Source of the DNA: JBKPRX01 sp046734795
GTDB taxonomy: Bacteria; Actinomycetota; Thermoleophilia; Gaiellales; Gaiellaceae
Length of the DNA: 20,249 bases
Direction: 5' to 3'
NCBI GenBank assembly: GCA_046734795.1
Contig: JBKPRX010000007.1
Coordinates: 1-20,249 of the forward strand
The notes under the pieces were generated by a model, which was given only the letters and a program-made list of their open reading frames with translations, had not been told where the DNA came from and ran no database searches. This document shows positions 1 to 7,178 of this stretch, piece by piece (the first letter of the stretch is position 1; every line of letters begins with the position of its first letter). Position numbers and translations under genes: made by a program.

Positions 1-33
1 GCAGTCGACCAGAGCGCGGCGGTGCCGGCGTGA
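1..33 (+). CDS. C-terminal tail of an unknown upstream gene (partial)
   Basis: The frame starting at base 1 is open and ends with TGA at 31-33, giving a tail that reads AVDQSAAVPA. Its stop overlaps the GTG start of the following kinase gene as GTGA, the usual sign of translational coupling inside an operon. Ten residues are too few to identify a family. By context it could be another enzyme of the same sugar-acid pathway, such as an aldolase, but that is a guess. It could also simply be open frame by chance. Confidence 0.5.
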   Translation, partial: AVDQSAAVPA

Positions 34-1130
34 GCGTGCTCGCGCTCAGGCCCGCCGAGGACTGCCGTTATGACCTCGTGGCGCTCGGCGAGGTCATGCT
101 GCGCTTCGATCCGGGTGACGGCCGGATCGCGACGACGCGCACGTTCGCTGTCTCCGAAGGCGGCGGCGAGTACAACGTCGCGCGGGGACTGCGCCGCTGC
201 TTCGGCCTCCGAACCGCGATCGTGACCGCGTTCGCGGACAACCCCGTGGGCCGTCTGCTCGAGGATCTGATCCTGCAAGGAGGTGTCGAGCAGACGTATG
301 TCTCGTGGCATTCCTATGACGGCGTCGGGCGAGGCGTCCGCAACGGCCTCAACTTCGTCGAGCGAGGCTTCGGCGTGCGCGGCGCCCTCGGCTGCTCGGA
401 CCGCGGCCACTCCGCCGCCGGTGCGATGAAGCTGGGCGACGTCGACTGGGACGCAATCTTCGCGCGCGACGGCGTTCGGTGGTTTCACTGCGGCGGCATC
501 TTCGCCGCACTCGGCCGAGACACGGCCTCCCTCGCGCTCGAGGCGATGACCGCGGCCCGCCGCCACGGCACGATCGTCTCGTTCGATCTGAACTACCGGC
601 CCTCTCTCTGGAACGCGAGCGGCGGCACGGAAGCGGCAGCGGCAACGAATCGAGAGCTCGTCGAACAGGTCGATGTCCTCGTCGGAAACGAGGAGGACTT
701 CTCGGCGGCGCTCGGCTACTCGCTCGACGCCGTCGACGAATCGCACACCGACCTCGACGTTCGCGCGTACGAGCGGCTGCACGAAGAGGTGCTCGAGGGC
801 TACCCGAACCTCGCGCTCGTCGCGACCTCGTTACGCGAGGCTCACACCGCGACCGTCAACGACTGGAGCGGCGTCTGCAGCACGCGGGACGCATTCTTTG
901 TCGGGCCGGCGATGCCTGGACTCGAGATCTTCGACCGCGTCGGGGGCGGCGACTCCTTCGCGTCGGGTCTCATCTACGGGCTCCTTCAGGGATTCGACGC
1001 GGAACGAGCGCTCGCGTACGGCGTCGCACATGGCGCTCTTGCGATGACGACCCCCGGGGACACGTCGATGGCCACCCTTGCCGAGGTTGAGCGCCTCGTC
1101 GCCGGTCGCTCGGCGCGCGTCATTCGTTAG
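30..1130 (+). CDS. PfkB-family carbohydrate kinase, 2-keto-3-deoxygluconate kinase type
   Basis: The 366-residue product is a ribokinase/PfkB-fold sugar kinase, which moves the gamma-phosphate of ATP to a sugar or sugar acid in the cytoplasm. The substrate-side motif GGGEYNVA is at residues 44-51. FDLNYRPSLW (185-194) is the form typical of 2-dehydro-3-deoxygluconokinases. The C-terminal signature DRVGGGDSFASG (302-313) supplies the anion hole and the catalytic base D308. The GTG start overlaps the upstream stop as GTGA, so translation is probably coupled. The 3' end overlaps the convergent aldo/keto reductase gene by 11 bases. The neighbouring aldose dehydrogenase and acid-dehydratase-like genes fit a role in phosphorylating a 2-keto-3-deoxy sugar acid. 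The family assignment is firm; the exact substrate (gluconate-, galactonate- or deoxy-sugar-derived) is inferred. Confidence 0.88.
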   Translation: MSVLALRPAEDCRYDLVALGEVMLRFDPGDGRIATTRTFAVSEGGGEYNVARGLRRCFGLRTAIVTAFADNPVGRLLEDLILQGGVEQTYVSWHSYDGVGRGVRNGLNFVERGFGVRGALGCSDRGHSAAGAMKLGDVDWDAIFARDGVRWFHCGGIFAALGRDTASLALEAMTAARRHGTIVSFDLNYRPSLWNASGGTEAAAATNRELVEQVDVLVGNEEDFSAALGYSLDAVDESHTDLDVRAYERLHEEVLEGYPNLALVATSLREAHTATVNDWSGVCSTRDAFFVGPAMPGLEIFDRVGGGDSFASGLIYGLLQGFDAERALAYGVAHGALAMTTPGDTSMATLAEVERLVAGRSARVIR

Positions 1131-2112
1131 GCACCGGCGCGTCTTCGCGCAGAAGCCGTTCTGCTTTCAGCTCGCGCCACAGATCAGGCGCGATGGCTTG
1201 ACCGTAGAGCGCCGCATTTCGTTGCATCTGCTCGGCCGAGCGTGCGCCGACGCAGACGCTGACGACGGCCGGATGCGCGAGCGGGAAGGCGAGCGCTGCC
1301 GCCGGCAGCGTCACTCCGTGCCGCTCGCAGACTGCGGCGATCGCACGCGCCTTCTCGACGAGATCCGGCGGTGCGTCGCCGTAGTCGTACTTCGCGTCCG
1401 GCGGCGGGTGGGCGCGAGCGAGTAGGCCGCTGTTGAAGACGCCGGCAGCGACGACCGCGACGCGGCGCTTTTCGCACGCCGGAAGCAGGTCCTCGAGGCT
1501 GTCCTGCTCGAGCAGCGTGTACCGGCCCGCGAGCATCACGATGTCGACGTCAGTTCGGCGAACCAGATCGGCGAGCAAGCGCGCGTCGTTCATTCCCGCG
1601 CCGACTGCGCTCACGACCCTCTCGGTCCGCAGCTTTTCGAGAGCTGGGTACCCCGTGTCGAAGACCTCGGCCCAATGTTCGTCGGCGTCGTGCAGGAAGA
1701 CGATGTCCAGTCGATCCAGTCCCAATCGCTCCAGACTCTGTGCGAGTGAGCGGTGGATCCCGTCGTGACTGAAGTCCCAGACGCGCCGATGAGTGGCCGG
1801 CACTGCGAATCCGTCGTCGTCGATCCCCTCAACTCGCTCTGCCGGCTCGAGCAGTCGTCCCACCTTCGACGACAGGACGTAGCCGTTGCGCGGACGCGAC
1901 GCGAGCGCAGCGCCGAGGCGTCGCTCGGAGAGGCCGAGGCCATAGTGCGGCGCGGTGTCGAAATAGCGAACGCCGAGCGCCCACGCGGTGTCGACCGTGT
2001 CGCGGGCGTCGGCGTCCGACACCTCGCGGTACAGGTTTCCGAGCTGCGCGCAGCCGAGCGAGAGCTCGGTGACGGCGACAGACGCGCGCGGAATGGCGCT
2101 TTCAAGAATCAC
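1120..2112 (-). CDS. Aldo/keto reductase, aldose 1-dehydrogenase type
   Basis: The 330-residue product is an NAD(P)-dependent aldo/keto reductase with a TIM-barrel fold. The catalytic tetrad is readable: D52 and Y57 in YFDTAPHYG, K83 in SSKVGR and H141 in FLHDAD. The N-terminal VTELSLGCAQLGNLY and FDTAPHYGLGLSERRLG resemble the D-threo-aldose 1-dehydrogenase/L-fucose dehydrogenase branch, which oxidises aldoses at C1 to lactones. I chose the GTG at 2112, preceded by a GGGGA stretch three bases upstream, because it leaves 14 residues before VTEL, the usual spacing. An ATG at 2136 would add eight residues. The frame stays open far upstream into the GntR gene, but that part is antisense shadow. 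The gene diverges from the GntR regulator and converges on the kinase. Oxidation of the imported sugar is the inferred role. Confidence 0.85.
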   Translation of the reverse strand: MILESAIPRASVAVTELSLGCAQLGNLYREVSDADARDTVDTAWALGVRYFDTAPHYGLGLSERRLGAALASRPRNGYVLSSKVGRLLEPAERVEGIDDDGFAVPATHRRVWDFSHDGIHRSLAQSLERLGLDRLDIVFLHDADEHWAEVFDTGYPALEKLRTERVVSAVGAGMNDARLLADLVRRTDVDIVMLAGRYTLLEQDSLEDLLPACEKRRVAVVAAGVFNSGLLARAHPPPDAKYDYGDAPPDLVEKARAIAAVCERHGVTLPAAALAFPLAHPAVVSVCVGARSAEQMQRNAALYGQAIAPDLWRELKAERLLREDAPVPNE

Positions 2113-2131
2113 GTTTCCCCATTCGGCGCAG

Positions 2132-2144
2132 AACATATGATGTT
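2132..2144. promoter_or_regulatory. Candidate operator between the divergent aldo/keto reductase and GntR genes
   Basis: The inverted repeat AACAT-ATG-ATGTT has 5-bp arms and a 3-bp centre. It lies between the divergent starts at 2112 (minus) and 2149 (plus). It overlaps TATGAT (2136-2141), a likely -10 for the regulator, and TATGTT read on the minus strand (2137-2132), a likely -10 for the reductase. A protein bound here would block both promoters. Assigning it to the adjacent GntR protein is inference. Confidence 0.4.
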
Positions 2145-2148
2145 TCGC
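2136..2148 (+). promoter_or_regulatory. -10 element and leaderless start of the GntR gene
   Basis: TATGAT at 2136-2141 matches TATAAT at five of six positions and is followed by seven bases before the ATG at 2149. No Shine-Dalgarno sequence precedes any candidate start, so transcription probably begins at or beside the start codon. No convincing -35 was seen. Confidence 0.45.
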
Positions 2149-2922
2149 ATGGAAGGTGCTCCCGCCGCGGCTGGCGCGCATGTGGATTTCGCGCTCGACA
2201 GCCGGTCGCGCCGGCCCGCACGGTTGGCATCCGTCGTCCTGGAAGAGCTCGGCCGCCGGATCATCGGCGGCATGTTCGTCGAGGGCGCCGTTCTGCCGAC
2301 GGAGCCGACCTTGTGCGACCAGTTCGGCTTCAGTCGCACGGTCATTCGAGAAGGCCTGAAGCTCCTGGAGGAGCGAGGGCTGGTTCGAGTCGAGCAGGGC
2401 CGCGGCACAACCGTGCAGCCGCGCGACGCGTGGAACCTGCTCGACCCGGTCGTGATCCGGATTGCGCTTGCATACGACTACGACACGTCGCTCCTCGACG
2501 ACTTCATCGTCGTGCGCCGGGTGCTCGAGCGCGAGATGGCGCAGGCCGCAGCGACCCGGCTCACCGACGAGGAACTCGAGGAGCTCGAGGCCAACATCGA
2601 GCGCATGGAGGCCGCGTACGAAGACTACGAGCGATTCCGGGCGTTCGACCTCGCATTCCACGCGATCGTGATGAAGGCGTCAGGAAACGAAGTCGGCCTG
2701 ACTGTCGTCAGGGCGATCCACACGCACGCCGGGGTCGCGCCGCGCCTGTCCGCCGCCGCATCGTCGAGAGAGGCGCTCGAGCGGACGGCTGCGGAGCACC
2801 GTGCGATCCACGCTGCGCTCGCCGCGCGCGACGGCGCGCTTGCCGGCGAGCTGCTCTCCGCTCACATCGAATCCGCCTGGGAGGAACGACGGAGCGCTAA
2901 AGCCGCCCTTGACAAAAGCTGA
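2149..2922 (+). CDS. GntR-family transcriptional regulator, FadR (FCD) subfamily
   Basis: The 257-residue product has an N-terminal winged helix (about 25-92) with PTEPTLCDQFGFSRTVIREGL followed by KLLEERGLVRVEQGRGTTV, the classic GntR signature. A C-terminal all-helical FCD ligand domain (about 110-245) carries likely metal and ligand residues D167 and H171 (FDLAFH), H217 or H221 (EHRAIH) and H239 (SAHIESAW). FadR-type regulators of this kind usually sense sugar acids or other carboxylates. The start at 2149 was chosen because a TATGAT hexamer lies seven bases upstream; ATGs at 2137 and 2140 are in frame. It lies between the aldo/keto reductase (divergent) and the enolase-family gene (same strand, 24 bases on). 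It probably represses both until an intermediate of the pathway accumulates. Family is certain; ligand is unknown. Confidence 0.9.
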   Translation: MEGAPAAAGAHVDFALDSRSRRPARLASVVLEELGRRIIGGMFVEGAVLPTEPTLCDQFGFSRTVIREGLKLLEERGLVRVEQGRGTTVQPRDAWNLLDPVVIRIALAYDYDTSLLDDFIVVRRVLEREMAQAAATRLTDEELEELEANIERMEAAYEDYERFRAFDLAFHAIVMKASGNEVGLTVVRAIHTHAGVAPRLSAAASSREALERTAAEHRAIHAALAARDGALAGELLSAHIESAWEERRSAKAALDKS

Positions 2923-2938
2923 TCATTCGTATGATGAT
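2909..2938 (+). promoter_or_regulatory. Promoter of the enolase-family gene and transporter operon
   Basis: A perfect TTGACA sits at 2909-2914, inside the 3' end of the GntR gene. Possible -10 hexamers are TATGAT (2930-2935, spacer 15) or GATGAT (2933-2938, spacer 18). The second gives a start of transcription next to the ATG at 2947, which lacks a Shine-Dalgarno sequence. It is the best -35 hexamer I noticed in the window. Confidence 0.55.
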
Positions 2939-2940
2939 CA
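2920..2940. promoter_or_regulatory. Candidate GntR operator overlapping the dehydratase-like gene promoter
   Basis: TGATCAT and ATGATCA form perfect 7-bp inverted arms separated by 7 bases. The dyad covers the spacer and -10 region of the promoter starting with TTGACA at 2909, the right place for a repressor. It shares the heptamer TATGATG with the dyad at 2132-2144 in front of the GntR gene. Binding by the adjacent FadR-type protein is inference. Confidence 0.5.
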
Positions 2941-2941
2941 T

Positions 2942-2959
2942 CCGCGATGCGCATCGCGG
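2942..2959. repeat. Perfect 18-bp palindrome centred on the start codon
   Basis: CCGCGATGCGCATCGCGG is a perfect palindrome that contains the ATG at 2947 and codes for the first residues, MRIA. In RNA it could fold as a 7-bp stem with a GCGC loop, placing part of the start codon in the stem. It starts two bases after the operator-like dyad at 2920-2940. Confidence 0.7.
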
Positions 2960-4020
2960 CAATCGACGTCGAGCTCGTATCCCTCCCCGCGGTAACCCCG
3001 CCGTTTTCTTGGCGGCGGGGTCTCCGCGGCTCTGCTCAAGCCCGAACGACAGCGGTCCTACGGATCACGACCGACGACGGGGCGGTCGGCGAGGCCTACC
3101 ACGAGTGGAGCGGCCCGATGCTCGCCGACATCGCCGATCGCGTCCTCCGCGACGAGCTCGTGGGCGAGCGCGCCGACCGGCGCGAGTGGCTGTGGCACAG
3201 GTTGTGGGAGCTCGATCGAACCGAGGAGTTCCCGATCTGGCTCTTCGGCGTGGTCGACGTCGCGCTCTGGGATCTCGAGGGGCGTGTGCTCGGTGTTCCC
3301 GTGCACCGGCTGCTCGGCACGTACCGCGAATCGATCCCGGCGTACGCGTCGACGACGACCTTCTCGACGGCCGAGGAGTACCTCGAGGTCGCGGATCAAT
3401 GCCTGGAGCTCGGCTTCACGGCGATCAAGCTCCACGGCTGGGGCGACCCGCGGGCCGACGCCGATCTCTGCCAGCGACTTCGCGCGCACGTCGGTCCTGA
3501 GATCGACCTGATGTACGACGGCTCGGCCGGCTTTGACCTGCCGAGCGCCGAGTATCTCGGCCACGCCCTCGCGGAGGCCGGGTACCGGTGGTACGAGGAG
3601 CCGATGCGCGAGTTCAGCGTAACCGCGTATCGCTGGCTCGCCGACCGCGTCGCCGTGCCGTTGCTCGTCGGTGAAACGTCCGACGGAAGCCATCTCAACA
3701 CGGCCGACTTCATCGCCTCGGGTTGTGCGACATATGTCCGAACGAGCGCGAATCACCGCGGCGGCATCACCGGCGCGATGCGCATCGCGCACCTCGCCGA
3801 CTCGTTCCGCCTCCGTGCTGAGGTGCACGGACCGACAGAGCCGGCAGTGCACCTCTGCATGGCGATTCCGAACTGCACCTACTACGAGTCGCTCGTGACG
3901 TCCAATCCTGCAACTCGCGAGTCTCGCGTCGGCTCCGACGGCCTCGTGCGGGCCCCGACGACGCCGGGCATCGCGCTGCCCGATTTCGTCCACGAGCTTC
4001 GCGCAACGTCGCTCAAGTGA
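2947..4020 (+). CDS. Enolase-superfamily protein (mandelate racemase/muconate lactonizing family), probable sugar-acid dehydratase
   Basis: The 357-residue product has an N-terminal capping domain (about 1-120) and a TIM barrel. Members abstract the proton alpha to a carboxylate with help from Mg2+; many are sugar-acid dehydratases. The three metal ligands are visible: D191 (MYDGS), E217 in YEEP, and E243 (VGETSDG). The second-strand base motif is K161-L-H163 rather than the common KxK. H294 (AEVHGP) is the usual seventh-strand histidine, but the aspartate that normally pairs with it seems replaced by S267 in YVRTSANHRGGIT. This points to a subgroup of uncertain function. The start has no Shine-Dalgarno sequence and lies inside an 18-bp palindrome. 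The gene leads the transporter operon, 48 bases before the binding-protein gene. Dehydration of the aldonate made by the nearby dehydrogenase is the inferred role. Confidence 0.85.
   Translation: MRIAAIDVELVSLPAVTPPFSWRRGLRGSAQARTTAVLRITTDDGAVGEAYHEWSGPMLADIADRVLRDELVGERADRREWLWHRLWELDRTEEFPIWLFGVVDVALWDLEGRVLGVPVHRLLGTYRESIPAYASTTTFSTAEEYLEVADQCLELGFTAIKLHGWGDPRADADLCQRLRAHVGPEIDLMYDGSAGFDLPSAEYLGHALAEAGYRWYEEPMREFSVTAYRWLADRVAVPLLVGETSDGSHLNTADFIASGCATYVRTSANHRGGITGAMRIAHLADSFRLRAEVHGPTEPAVHLCMAIPNCTYYESLVTSNPATRESRVGSDGLVRAPTTPGIALPDFVHELRATSLK
2987..3029 (+). repeat. Strong hairpin in the early coding region of the enolase-family gene
   Basis: Arms ACCCCGCCG (2995-3003) and CGGCGGGGT (3013-3021) are perfectly complementary around a 9-base loop. 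The stem is extended by CCGCGG (2987-2992) pairing with CCGCGG (3024-3029) across a 2x2 mismatch. It spans codons 14-28, so it is translated sequence, but the stem is strong enough to affect early elongation or attenuation. No U-tract follows the stem. Confidence 0.6.
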
Positions 4021-4068
4021 CCTGACGACTACCCGAATGCTGGCCACCAACTGAAGAGGGAGGACTAC

Positions 4069-5379
4069 ATGAAGCTCAACCGTCGATGGCTAGCGATCGC
4101 GCTGCTCGTCGTGACGGCTACGACCGCGCTGGTCGTCGCGTCGACGAGCGGTGCGGCCTCGCGCAAACCGTCGGGCTCGATCACCGTCTGGGTCGACGCC
4201 GTGCGTCTGCCTGTTGCGAAGCTCTATGCGAAGACGCACCGGAACGTGAAGCTCAAGATCGTCACCTATGACGGCGACGGCAACGGTGCAACGACGATGC
4301 AGACGAAGATCCAGCTCTGGAATCGCACGGGCAAAGGCTGGCCGGATGTTGTCTTCACCGAACAAGCGAACGACCCGGTCTGGATGTCACAGCCGCCGTT
4401 CGATTTTGCTCAGAACCTGAAGGGCGTCTTCCCGGCATCGCTTCTCAAGGGCTGGCCGGCGCCGTCGCTGACGCAGTGCACGGTCAACGGCCGCCTCGTC
4501 TGCCTGCAGGACAACCTCGCCCAGGAAGTTCTGTACGTCAACAAGAAACTGATGAACCAGTTCGGTTACACCGTGCCGACGACTTGGCAGCAATGGGCGG
4601 CGCTCGGAGCGAGGGTCGCCAAAGAACATCCCGGCTACATCATCGGCAACATGGGCGACTCGTTCAGTCACTGGCTCTACCTGTGGCCCGACCGCTGCCC
4701 GATCTCGCAGGTCGTCGCGCCGAAGACCGTTCGCATCAACTCGGCGGATGTTCATTGCACGCGCATGGCGAGCCTGCTCGATCCGCTGATCAAGAGCGGG
4801 GTCGTCCCGCCAGAGAGCATCTTTACGCCGGCGTTCGCCCAGAAGTTTGGTGGCGCCGACGACAAGATCCTGCTTATGCCCGGCCCGACGTGGTACGCGA
4901 AGGACATCTTCAACGGGACGCTGAAGGTCCCCGCCGGCCAGATCACGACTGCGATGCCGCTGCGCTGGAGAAGCGAGCCGCCCACGACTGGGCAGGTCGG
5001 CGGTGGACCGTGGGTCGTGTCGAAACACACGAAGAACCTGGCGGCTGCAATCGACTTCGTAAAGTTCGTGACCACGGCGAACGCAGCCAAGGCAATTGCG
5101 CCCGGCTACCCGTCGTACGGCCCCGCCGCCAACTTCTGGCTGGCGAAGCTCAACAAGGACCCCTACTTCGCGGCTCCGCCTGGCGTCGCGATGAAGGCGG
5201 CCGCAGCACTCGTCTGGAAGGGGTGGAGCATGGTCTCCTACCAGGACCAGCCGGTCTGGTCGAGCTCAGTCGTCACGCAACTCGTAGCGGGGAGGTCGCT
5301 GAGCGACCAGCTGGACGCGCTCGGTCAGGGTCTCTCGAACAATGCGAAGGCGGCCGGATACAAGGTCGTGAACAAGTAG
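4069..5379 (+). CDS. Carbohydrate ABC transporter substrate-binding protein (family 1), Sec-exported
   Basis: The 436-residue product starts with a Sec signal: basic KLNRR, a hydrophobic core (about 8-25) and a likely cleavage near residue 31 after SGAA. There is no lipobox cysteine. The mature part, GSITVWVDAVRLPVAKLYAK and the later WPDVVFTEQAND, PTTWQQWAALG and GGPWVVSKHTKN segments, reads as a family 1 (maltose/multiple-sugar type) extracellular binding protein. A strong Shine-Dalgarno, GAGGGAGGA, lies six bases before the ATG, in contrast to the leaderless-looking genes nearby; high expression is usual for binding proteins. Two permeases and an ATPase follow at 4, -1 and 2 bases spacing, so the importer is complete. 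The sugar is not predictable, but the preceding catabolic genes make a sugar or sugar acid of that pathway the likely ligand. Confidence 0.9.
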   Translation: MKLNRRWLAIALLVVTATTALVVASTSGAASRKPSGSITVWVDAVRLPVAKLYAKTHRNVKLKIVTYDGDGNGATTMQTKIQLWNRTGKGWPDVVFTEQANDPVWMSQPPFDFAQNLKGVFPASLLKGWPAPSLTQCTVNGRLVCLQDNLAQEVLYVNKKLMNQFGYTVPTTWQQWAALGARVAKEHPGYIIGNMGDSFSHWLYLWPDRCPISQVVAPKTVRINSADVHCTRMASLLDPLIKSGVVPPESIFTPAFAQKFGGADDKILLMPGPTWYAKDIFNGTLKVPAGQITTAMPLRWRSEPPTTGQVGGGPWVVSKHTKNLAAAIDFVKFVTTANAAKAIAPGYPSYGPAANFWLAKLNKDPYFAAPPGVAMKAAAALVWKGWSMVSYQDQPVWSSSVVTQLVAGRSLSDQLDALGQGLSNNAKAAGYKVVNK

Positions 5380-5383
5380 CGAC

Positions 5384-6298
5384 TTGAGCTCGTCAGCCGC
5401 GACTTCGGAGCACGTGGAGGCCACGCGAACGCGTGGCCTCCACGTCCCTCGCGGCCTGCCGTTCGTCCTGCCGTACCTGCCCTTCCTGATCGTCTTTGGC
5501 ATCGCGCCGACGATCTACGCGCTCGACCTCGCGTTCACCAACGCCAGCGGCGCGTGGACCGGCTTCCACAACTTCGTCCGAACGTACGACGACTTTCGCT
5601 TCATGCCGGCGTTGAAGCACATTCTCGTGTACACGATCGTGTGGCTCGGCGCGCTGATGGTGTTCGTCGTCGGGCTCGCTCTGCTCCTCCACGGGCGCGC
5701 GAACCGTGTGTCGGCGACGTACCGCTTCCTCTTCTATATCCCTGGCGCTCTCGCCGGCGCAGCGGCAGTCGTGATCTGGCTCTTCATGCTCGACCCGACC
5801 GTCAGCCCTGGCGCCTTCCTGCTGCGCGACCTGCTCGGGGCAAGCATCTTCGCTCAGTCGATCGCCCCCGGGAACCTTCCTTACATCTTCGCGATGATCG
5901 CGTTTTGGACCGGTGCGGGCGGCTGGATCGTCGTCATGTACGGCGCACTGAACACGATTCCGCCCGACCTCGAGGAGGCGGCCCGGATCGATGGGGCGGG
6001 TCCGATCACGATCGCTCTCCGCCTGAAGCTGCCGCTGATCCGCAAATGGATCGCGTACATGCTGATCCTCTCGTTCGCGACGGGCACGCAGCTCTTCGTC
6101 GAGCCTGAGATCGTGCAACACGCCAGTTTTGGTCTCGTCCCCGACACCTGGTCTTCGAACCAGCTCGCCTACCAGCTGGCCTTCCGGTACGCGGACTTCA
6201 ACGGCGCCGCCGCCATTGCCGTCGACCTGCTCGCGATCGGGCTCGTCGGTGCGGTCCTGATCGTCACTCGCAGCGGCCTCTTCAGAACGGAGGACTGA
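5384..6298 (+). CDS. ABC sugar transporter permease, MalF type
   Basis: The 304-residue product has about six membrane segments, starting with GLPFVLPYLPFLIVFGIAPTIYALDLAF. The cytoplasmic EAA loop LEEAARIDGAGPITIALRLKLPLI (about 195-220) is the contact for the ATPase. It is the first of two permeases of the importer. The start is uncertain: TTG at 5384 is four bases after the binding-protein stop without a Shine-Dalgarno sequence, whereas GTG at 5414 (294 residues) has GGAG three bases upstream but lies inside a perfect hairpin. Either version keeps all membrane segments. The 3' end overlaps the next permease by one base (TGATG), so the two should be made in equal amounts. Confidence 0.9.
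   Translation: MSSSAATSEHVEATRTRGLHVPRGLPFVLPYLPFLIVFGIAPTIYALDLAFTNASGAWTGFHNFVRTYDDFRFMPALKHILVYTIVWLGALMVFVVGLALLLHGRANRVSATYRFLFYIPGALAGAAAVVIWLFMLDPTVSPGAFLLRDLLGASIFAQSIAPGNLPYIFAMIAFWTGAGGWIVVMYGALNTIPPDLEEAARIDGAGPITIALRLKLPLIRKWIAYMLILSFATGTQLFVEPEIVQHASFGLVPDTWSSNQLAYQLAFRYADFNGAAAIAVDLLAIGLVGAVLIVTRSGLFRTED
5412..5445 (+). repeat. Perfect 16-bp inverted repeat with 2-base centre at the binding-protein/permease junction
   Basis: Arms ACGTGGAGGCCACGCG (5412-5427) and CGCGTGGCCTCCACGT (5430-5445) are exactly complementary. The RNA stem begins 32 bases after the binding-protein stop and contains the alternative GTG start (5414) of the permease. Hairpins at this junction in sugar importers are known to protect the 3' end of the binding-protein message and lower downstream expression, as in the E. 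coli malE-malF interval; that role here is inferred. Confidence 0.8.
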
Positions 6299-7176
6299 TG
6301 CGGATCCGCCTGCTCGGGCTTGGAGTGCGAACGGCGATACTCTTGGTGTTCGCGATCTTCTTCATCGCGCCGGTCCTCTGGCTCATCCTCGCGCCGACGA
6401 AGAGCGACCACGCTCTCGTCACGAGCAGCCCGTTCTCGTTCGGCAGCTTTCACAACGTGGCGCAGGCATGGAAGCACCTGGATGCGTATAGCGACCACGT
6501 TTACAGGCGCTGGATCGCCAACACGCTCATCTACTCCTTGAGCGCGACGGCGATCACCCTTGTGATCTCGATCCCTGCCGGCTACGGGCTCGCGCTCGGC
6601 AAGTTCCCCGGGCGGCGCGTGATCCTGACGGTGACGCTTGTCGTGATGATCATGCCCGCAGCAGCGCTCGTGCTCCCCATCTTCCTCGAGCTGAACGCGC
6701 TGCACCTGATCGGCAGCGTCTTCTCAGTGATCCTGCCGTTCTCGTTCTTCCCGTTCGGGGTCTACCTCGCCTACATCTACTACGCAACCGCGATCCCATC
6801 CGAGCTCCTGGACGCGGCCCGTGTCGACGGCTGCGGCGAGTGGCTGACGTTCCGCCGGATCGCGCTGCCGCTCGCGAAGCCGGTCGTCGCGCTCGTCTTC
6901 TTTTTCAGCTTCGTTGCGAACTGGAACAACTTCTTCCTACCGTATGTCGTTCTGGCGGACTCGAGCCAGTACCCGATCACGGTCGGCCTCTCGAACCTGC
7001 TCGCTTCGACGCCGTCGTTCAACCCGGCGGTCGGCGGCGGCGGCCAATCCGTCAACATCTTCAAGCCGGAGCTCGCGCTCGCGACCTTCCTCGCGGTCAT
7101 CCCGGTCGCGATCGTCTTCCTTCTCTCGCAACGAGCGCTGGTGCGCGGGACGCTTGGTGGGGCGGTGAAGCAGTAG
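6298..7176 (+). CDS. ABC sugar transporter permease, MalG type
   Basis: The 292-residue product is the second inner-membrane subunit of the importer. About six hydrophobic segments are visible, from TAILLVFAIFFIAPVLWLIL near the N-terminus to FLAVIPVAIVFLLSQRAL near the end. The EAA loop ELLDAARVDGCGEWLTFRRIALPL (about 167-190) is well conserved. Its ATG overlaps the upstream stop (TGATG), and GGAGGA lies three bases upstream, so it is translationally coupled to the first permease. The region between the last two segments has a glycine-rich stretch, NPAVGGGGQSVNIF, which is longer than in many MalG proteins. The ATPase gene begins two bases after its stop. Confidence 0.9.
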   Translation: MRIRLLGLGVRTAILLVFAIFFIAPVLWLILAPTKSDHALVTSSPFSFGSFHNVAQAWKHLDAYSDHVYRRWIANTLIYSLSATAITLVISIPAGYGLALGKFPGRRVILTVTLVVMIMPAAALVLPIFLELNALHLIGSVFSVILPFSFFPFGVYLAYIYYATAIPSELLDAARVDGCGEWLTFRRIALPLAKPVVALVFFFSFVANWNNFFLPYVVLADSSQYPITVGLSNLLASTPSFNPAVGGGGQSVNIFKPELALATFLAVIPVAIVFLLSQRALVRGTLGGAVKQ

Positions 7177-7178
7177 CG

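Noticed and set aside
1120..2661. A 513-residue minus-strand open frame spanning the aldo/keto reductase and much of the GntR gene
   Set aside because: The part beyond 2112 is antisense to a clear GntR gene and has no family resemblance; the reductase domain begins normally near 2112.
3058..4050. A 330-residue minus-strand frame opposite the enolase-family gene
   Set aside because: The sense strand encodes a complete enolase-superfamily protein with metal ligands; the antisense frame is a by-product of GC-rich codons.
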